Below are positions 59,799-64,000 of a stretch of DNA of 64,000 nt, one piece after another (positions within the stretch are counted from its first letter, which is position 1; each line of letters begins with the position of its first letter). Source of the DNA: JAGOPY01 sp964619555 (GTDB lineage Bacteria; Bacteroidota; Bacteroidia; Bacteroidales; JAGOPY01); NCBI GenBank assembly GCA_964619555.1, contig CAZUDV010000002.1, positions 186,001 to 250,000 of the forward strand, in the 5' to 3' direction. The position numbers and the translations under genes were made by a program. The notes beneath the pieces are model-generated. The model did not search any database, was not told the DNA's origin, and saw nothing but the letters and a program-made list of their open reading frames with translations.

Positions 59799-61037
59799 AT
59801 GAATACGAGGATCATACCATTCCTGCTGATATCCTGCCTGGTCTTTTTCGCCTTTATCACAGGGGCACTGGGGCAGGATGACCCTGAAACGGAAGACGTC
59901 TCCCTGGATCTTCTCAGGGCGCCGCTTTCCCCGGCTGCAAATTTATTAGGCATTTCCAGCAGTCAGATCGAGAAACCCAGCGATCCTGCCGCTTTTATGG
60001 CGTCCATCCAGACCGCCAGCGGAAATTTTACCGCTATCCCAACGAGCTATGCGGTAGACCTGGCTCCAGCCTGGTTGATAGCCGGTTCAAAAATAACACT
60101 GGAGGATTATCTCTCTCCAAAAGCCGGAAAAAGTATGTCGCAAAGCTTTGTATTGAGTGTCGCAACCAATACGATCGAGGCAGATGCCGATACCCTGCCG
60201 GATGTAACTAGATTATCGGCCGGAATCAAGTTTTCCGTTCTTCGCGGACAGGTCAGTAATGAATCCAAACAGCAATTGGAAGAACTTGGGATTATTCTTG
60301 GACTGCTTACCGTTCATTTCGGAGATGCTTTGGACTCCATGAAAAAGCAGGATGATAGGTACCAAAGCCTGGACAGTGTTTACAAGTCCATTTTGAATAA
60401 CCAATCTATTCCGGCTTCGGAAAAGCCTGCCCTGACTAAACCGTTCCGGGACAAACTGGTGGCGCGGGAGGATACCTTGTCGCAGCTTCTGCGAAATGAT
60501 CTCAATCATGAATTTGAGAGAGCCAGGGAAGCTTCAGAAGCTTTGAGAATTACCAGGTACGGTTTTAAGCTTGATATCGCCGCTGGCATCATCTGGGATT
60601 TCCCGGGGATGAATTTTGACCAGGGAGAAACCAGCACTTTAGCTGCATGGGCTACCGGCGGATACGAGTGCCCCTGCGGTTTCAGCCTGCTGGCCATTGC
60701 ACGGTACCTGAATTTTACCGGCGTCCCCATTCCCGGCGACCAGCAATTGATACTTTACCGTGATTACAGCTCCATGGACGGGGGTTTAAGGCTGATCTGG
60801 GCCAATCCCTCCAGCCGCTTCAGCACAAGCATTGAAGGACTTTACAGGATGGCGCTGAACAATGCGGATATAGACCCGGCCTGGCGTTTTGCTTTAAATG
60901 CGGAATATGAGGTCGGCCGGAATAAAAAATTATCCCTTATCCTTGGACGTGATTTTGATGGCACCCTCACCGGTGACGGCGACCTGATCGTGGCCCTGAA
61001 CTTCCTGCTGGGATTCGGAACGGATAAAAAACTCTAA
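59799..61037 (+). CDS. Exported protein of unknown function, barrel-like C-terminus
   Basis: A 412-residue protein with a signal peptide (to 'GALGQD') followed by a polar region, a helical segment at about 150-245 rich in Glu/Lys/Gln and Asp, and a Gly/Tyr-rich beta region to the end ('SMDGGLRLIWANPSSRFSTS', 'LNFLLGFGTDKKL') that looks like an outer-membrane barrel. No family recognised. It follows the 59447 gene by one base and is probably co-transcribed with it. Confidence 0.7.
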   Translation: MNTRIIPFLLISCLVFFAFITGALGQDDPETEDVSLDLLRAPLSPAANLLGISSSQIEKPSDPAAFMASIQTASGNFTAIPTSYAVDLAPAWLIAGSKITLEDYLSPKAGKSMSQSFVLSVATNTIEADADTLPDVTRLSAGIKFSVLRGQVSNESKQQLEELGIILGLLTVHFGDALDSMKKQDDRYQSLDSVYKSILNNQSIPASEKPALTKPFRDKLVAREDTLSQLLRNDLNHEFERAREASEALRITRYGFKLDIAAGIIWDFPGMNFDQGETSTLAAWATGGYECPCGFSLLAIARYLNFTGVPIPGDQQLILYRDYSSMDGGLRLIWANPSSRFSTSIEGLYRMALNNADIDPAWRFALNAEYEVGRNKKLSLILGRDFDGTLTGDGDLIVALNFLLGFGTDKKL

Positions 61038-61052
61038 GTAATCGTCTGAATT

Positions 61053-61589
61053 TCAATAAGTAATCGACCTGACATTCTGAAAAAACTGAAAGCTGATACG
61101 GTCTTTCACCTCTGCACTGCCCGTTATTCCCAGATTATCCTTTAAAGATAAAGTCCCCGTGCAGGTCAATAAAAAATTATTGGCAATACTGGTTTTCAAA
61201 TTGCTGATCTCATAGTCCATGACGAAGCGGCTTACCACGTCATCTGTTTGAAGTTCCACTTCAGAAGTAAATTTATAATTGACTGTATTTTGAAAAATAT
61301 ACTCCCCTTCCGGAAGTATTGTGGAATAACTTATCTTCTTTGTTTTCACAGAATCAAGCAATTCCATTATTTTTTCATCATCGGTGATTAAATCTGAAAA
61401 ATTGATTTCTCCATACATATGAAGACGGTCAAACTGATTATTGATCCGGTCACATGAAATCATCACCTGGCTTCCGTCGGTTTTCTGGAGAAATATTTGC
61501 AGGGAGGCAGGATTGGACGAGATCAGGTTCTGTGCCGGGACTTGAAACGCAAACCCGGCGAATAGTAAGAAAAATAGGATAGTTTTCAT
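61053..61589 (-). CDS. Secreted protein of unknown function
   Basis: A 178-residue exported protein: signal peptide ('LFFLLFAGFAFQVPAQ') and a beta-rich mature part ('LHMYGEINFSDLITDDEKI', 'FVMDYEISNLKTSI'). The pattern is loosely like the YceI-type lipid-binding fold, but that is not secure. ATG 61589 gives a standard signal peptide. It follows the propeller gene at 61600 by 10 bases. Confidence 0.65.
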   Translation of the reverse strand: MKTILFFLLFAGFAFQVPAQNLISSNPASLQIFLQKTDGSQVMISCDRINNQFDRLHMYGEINFSDLITDDEKIMELLDSVKTKKISYSTILPEGEYIFQNTVNYKFTSEVELQTDDVVSRFVMDYEISNLKTSIANNFLLTCTGTLSLKDNLGITGSAEVKDRISFQFFQNVRSITY

Positions 61590-61599
61590 AACATTGAAT

Positions 61600-62673
61600 T
61601 TATTGATCATCGATCAGGAACGGTTCTAAAAGACTAATCAAGGAGTTTGCCGGCACGATCAGCACTCCCCTTCCGTCGAAATCCATTCTCATTGGTTTTT
61701 GGATCTTCTGTAACTCGGTAATATACAGCATTTCACGACCATTTTCTGTTCTTATCCTGCACGATGAAGTTTGCCCTATGCCCTTTATATTGAACCGTAC
61801 CACCCTGTTAGTCCCCGGATTGAAATATTTTATGGTACTCTGCCCGGGATCTGTCATCCAAATATTTCCGCTGATATCCGTGCAAATATCATCAGTGGCT
61901 TCGAGAAAATGCAATTTTAAATAGACCGCGTGCAGCGCCGCGTCTTCCGGGCTGAACCAGTACACTCCGCCCAGGGTATTGCTGTAATATATCCAGTCCT
62001 GGTTTTCGCCATAATATAATCCATTGGCTGTCCCGGTGTCTTCGAGGAAAAGTTCCGGTGCTGCATAAGTACCATTATCAGTTAATCTCATGCGGTAAAC
62101 CTTTCCTTGGGGATTGATCCATTTCGCATTACTTGAAGTAAAATACAGATTTCCCCGGCTATCTGAAGCCATCCCATTGATCGCCTGAAAATTACCGGTA
62201 ATTCGCCTGTGGACGTCAAGCCCTGGTGATATCTTTACGACAGCCCCTCCGTTTTTTTTCCAATCGCTAATATCCCCTTCGGCCACAAGCGCATAAAGAT
62301 TGGTATCCGTGCCGATAACCATACCCAGTACCATTCTTCCAAACCTGACAGATTGAACCAGTGAATACCCGTTTGATGCCTCTTTCTCCAATCGGTGTAT
62401 ACTTCCATCCAGGCAGGATACATAAAAATCCAGATTATAAGGACTAAGGGCAAGGTTTTCACAGCCATTCATTCCGCTGATAAACCTGGCACCTTCCAGG
62501 CTGTCCAGGTCCACTTCTATTCGGTACTCCGTTATATTTTGAGAGAATTCCAGCAAATAAGGGGCCTTAAGTTTAAGAAAGATATAAAGTCCTGTAGCAA
62601 GCAGGATAGCAATGGCTCCAATAATCGCCAGCACCTTTATCAGTAACTTGATTTCAGGATTTTTATCATACAT
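61600..62673 (-). CDS. Membrane-anchored SMP-30/gluconolactonase-like beta-propeller protein
   Basis: A 357-residue protein. One N-terminal membrane segment (residues 11-34) is followed by a six-bladed propeller pattern: 'YALVAEGDISDWKKNGGAVV', 'INGMASDSRGNLYFTSSNA', 'TANGLYYGENQDWIYYSN' and 'WMTDPGQSTIKYFNPG'. This resembles SMP-30/strictosidine synthase-like lactonases, with the Asn and Asp metal ligands in plausible places. Activity is not certain. It lies between the crotonase-like gene and a small secreted protein on the same strand. Confidence 0.78.
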   Translation of the reverse strand: MYDKNPEIKLLIKVLAIIGAIAILLATGLYIFLKLKAPYLLEFSQNITEYRIEVDLDSLEGARFISGMNGCENLALSPYNLDFYVSCLDGSIHRLEKEASNGYSLVQSVRFGRMVLGMVIGTDTNLYALVAEGDISDWKKNGGAVVKISPGLDVHRRITGNFQAINGMASDSRGNLYFTSSNAKWINPQGKVYRMRLTDNGTYAAPELFLEDTGTANGLYYGENQDWIYYSNTLGGVYWFSPEDAALHAVYLKLHFLEATDDICTDISGNIWMTDPGQSTIKYFNPGTNRVVRFNIKGIGQTSSCRIRTENGREMLYITELQKIQKPMRMDFDGRGVLIVPANSLISLLEPFLIDDQ

Positions 62674-62702
62674 GATATCACCATTTTTTACTCTTTCTCA
62701 AT

Positions 62703-63455
62703 CTACAAATTCATCAAAGAGGTCTCGTGTTCAAAATACTCTTCCAGCCACCTTTGCCTGAAATTGCCCAGCCGCTTGGTCATCTGCAGGGTTGATCGGC
62801 AATGCTCCAGGTAAGGCTTCACATAACGGATACAATTTTCCAGGAAATGATCGGCCGGCAATATCTGACTGACGAGTCCCAGGCGGAAAGCTTCTTCTGC
62901 AGTAACTTTTTCTGACAACTGGATTTCGACCGATTTGGAGTGGCCAAGATAATGCGTAAAGAAAAATGGAATCGCACCGGATGGATGGAGCCCGTATTGG
63001 TTATGTGCGAGGGAGAATACGGCCTTAGGACTGGCCATTCGGATGTCTGCCACGAGGGTAACCCCAATGAAAGGCGTCACAATGTTGCAATCAATGCCCA
63101 CAAACACAAGCTTATGGTATTCAGACAGGAAATGAATGAACCTGTTTAAAATGCTGATCTGCCGGAACCGGGTATTTTTCTGTATAAACTCGGGATTATC
63201 CAGATCTTTTATTTTTTCAGGTTTCATAATCACCCTGATGAACTGTTCATAGGCAGATTCTCCCAGACATTCCGATTGATTTAAAAAAAGTACGCCCTTA
63301 ACCTGGTTATTGTGTGCGGCTTCCCTTAAAAAATCCATTAGTACCTGGCTTTCCGACAGGCTGGTAATCAATTCGAAAACATCATTTTTAATTATTACAA
63401 CTGCAAGATTTTCATGCCTGTATGCACTGAGAAAGCGGTTATCTATATTCCTCAT
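62703..63455 (-). CDS. Crotonase-fold protein lacking the usual catalytic glutamates
   Basis: A 250-residue cytosolic protein of the enoyl-CoA hydratase/isomerase superfamily. The oxyanion-hole region ('GVTLVADIRMASPKAVFSLA') and the later block 'KVTAEEAFRLGLVSQILPAD' are recognisable. By my hand alignment with enoyl-CoA hydratase, both catalytic glutamates are replaced (Gly in 'TPFIGVTLVAD', His in 'SLAHNQYGL'), so hydration is unlikely. The N-terminus 'RFLSAYRHENLAVVIIKND' is the usual first strand. It may be a decarboxylase-like, isomerase-like or non-catalytic member. Confidence 0.8.
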   Translation of the reverse strand: MRNIDNRFLSAYRHENLAVVIIKNDVFELITSLSESQVLMDFLREAAHNNQVKGVLFLNQSECLGESAYEQFIRVIMKPEKIKDLDNPEFIQKNTRFRQISILNRFIHFLSEYHKLVFVGIDCNIVTPFIGVTLVADIRMASPKAVFSLAHNQYGLHPSGAIPFFFTHYLGHSKSVEIQLSEKVTAEEAFRLGLVSQILPADHFLENCIRYVKPYLEHCRSTLQMTKRLGNFRQRWLEEYFEHETSLMNL

Positions 63456-63620
63456 AATTCACAATTGATTTCGGTTGAATTCCATGGTTAAATTACTAAA
63501 AAAACCGGTGTATTTAACTATTCCGCTATTTGACAATTTTATCTGCCAAACTATTGATTAAGAGTGGAATATTTTGTATATTTACCTGACTTTCTTAACC
63601 GGACCTATATCTCAAGTCTT

Positions 63621-64000
63621 ATGAAAACAATCAAATTATTATTTGTCGGTATTACATTGGTTTTGATTCCGTTCATTTCAGCCGGACAAACCATTTACAC
63701 CTATCCTCTCACCGGAGATTTTTCATCCGTTCAGCCCGGTGGGCCGGATTTGTTACAGATAATGAACGATAATGGCCAGACCGGGGAATTCACTACCCGC
63801 GCGGTGCCACCCAGCACTTGCGGCCAGGGGGGCACGGCAGGAGGCTATTTTTTTGCCGATGATGCCGGATTGCAGTTCAATAACCCGGAGGGATTCATCG
63901 ATCAGACCTACTCCCTTGCTTTCAATTTTCAGATAGATGAATTCATTGACCCTCCATCATGGGTAAGGATTTTGAGTTTCACCCATTTCGATGATATCGG
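63621..64000 (+). CDS. Secreted protein, 3'-truncated by window edge
   Basis: ATG 63621 opens a frame with no stop to the end of the window (126 residues seen). The start is a signal peptide ('LLFVGITLVLIPFISAGQ') followed by 'TIYTYPLTGDFSSVQPGG' and beta-rich sequence resembling the start of a LamG/concanavalin-like lectin domain. The rest, including any sorting signal, lies outside the window. A TATATTTA -7-like box at 63577-63584 is weakly placed upstream. Confidence 0.7.
   Translation, partial: MKTIKLLFVGITLVLIPFISAGQTIYTYPLTGDFSSVQPGGPDLLQIMNDNGQTGEFTTRAVPPSTCGQGGTAGGYFFADDAGLQFNNPEGFIDQTYSLAFNFQIDEFIDPPSWVRILSFTHFDDI

Overview
The window looks like chromosomal DNA of a Bacteroidota bacterium, probably a Bacteroidales-type anaerobe or relative, most likely from a metagenome scaffold because it carries a 100-N gap. 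The signs are: secreted proteins with type IX secretion (T9SS) C-terminal domains of types A and B, a PorX-type response regulator with a PglZ domain, an LpxC-FabZ fusion, a ribosomal protein S16 with a long acidic tail, PorT/PorV-like outer-membrane barrels, and promoters of the Bacteroidota form TTTG-N18/21-TAnnTTTG.

Layout. 1-5.1 kb: TPR protein (cut by the window edge), a TonB-receptor-like barrel, gyrB. 5.4-9.2 kb: a DUF2461 gene, then a translationally coupled pair made of an outer-membrane barrel and a ComEA-like helix-hairpin-helix protein with a barrel-like body. 9.2-14.7 kb (minus): DUF58 protein, thioredoxin, and a DNA polymerase III alpha subunit carrying its own N-terminal exonuclease. 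15-20.4 kb: rpsP, rimM, trmN6-like, a membrane spermidine-synthase-like protein, a lipoprotein glutamine amidotransferase, tag. 20.4-31.5 kb (minus): a barrel protein, tex, and three large T9SS cargo proteins. 31.6-38 kb (minus): a tight run of cysteine-rich (LutA-like) protein, aroA, aroB, alanine dehydrogenase, tsaE and porX. 38.1-42.7 kb (plus): HD phosphohydrolase and lipid A genes lpxD, lpxC-fabZ, lpxA. 42.8-47.6 kb (minus): PiT phosphate transporter with DUF47 partner, NhaD-like antiporter, small Cys-rich secreted protein, chromate transporter. 48.1-49.3 kb: DcaP-like porin.

49.35-50.52 kb is the most unusual stretch. It holds one intact tRNA-Asp(GTC) gene, two identical copies of a small GIY-YIG nuclease gene, each behind the same tRNA-type terminator, a tRNA-Asp remnant, and an 84-bp tandem array. 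Each array unit is the 5' half of tRNA-Asp with its anticodon arm replaced by the palindrome TCCCGAGNNCTCGGGA. The assembly gap falls inside this array. A single upstream -10-like box suggests that the array would be transcribed as the leader of the tRNA-Asp precursor.

50.6-64 kb: small hypothetical proteins including a 29-residue membrane protein, a Kv-type channel with a zinc ribbon, a secreted protein with an exosortase-like C-terminal anchor, a DUF192 protein, an M28 peptidase with a T9SS signal, comEC, a sigma/anti-sigma pair, a divergent two-gene cassette of unknown function, an SMP-30-like propeller protein, a crotonase-fold protein lacking both catalytic glutamates, and the start of another secreted protein.

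Functionally, the window mixes housekeeping (replication, translation, aromatic amino acids, lipid A) with a surface programme: T9SS cargo at 23-31 kb and 54-56 kb and its likely regulator PorX at 36.5-38 kb. No CRISPR array, rRNA, prophage or insertion sequence was seen.
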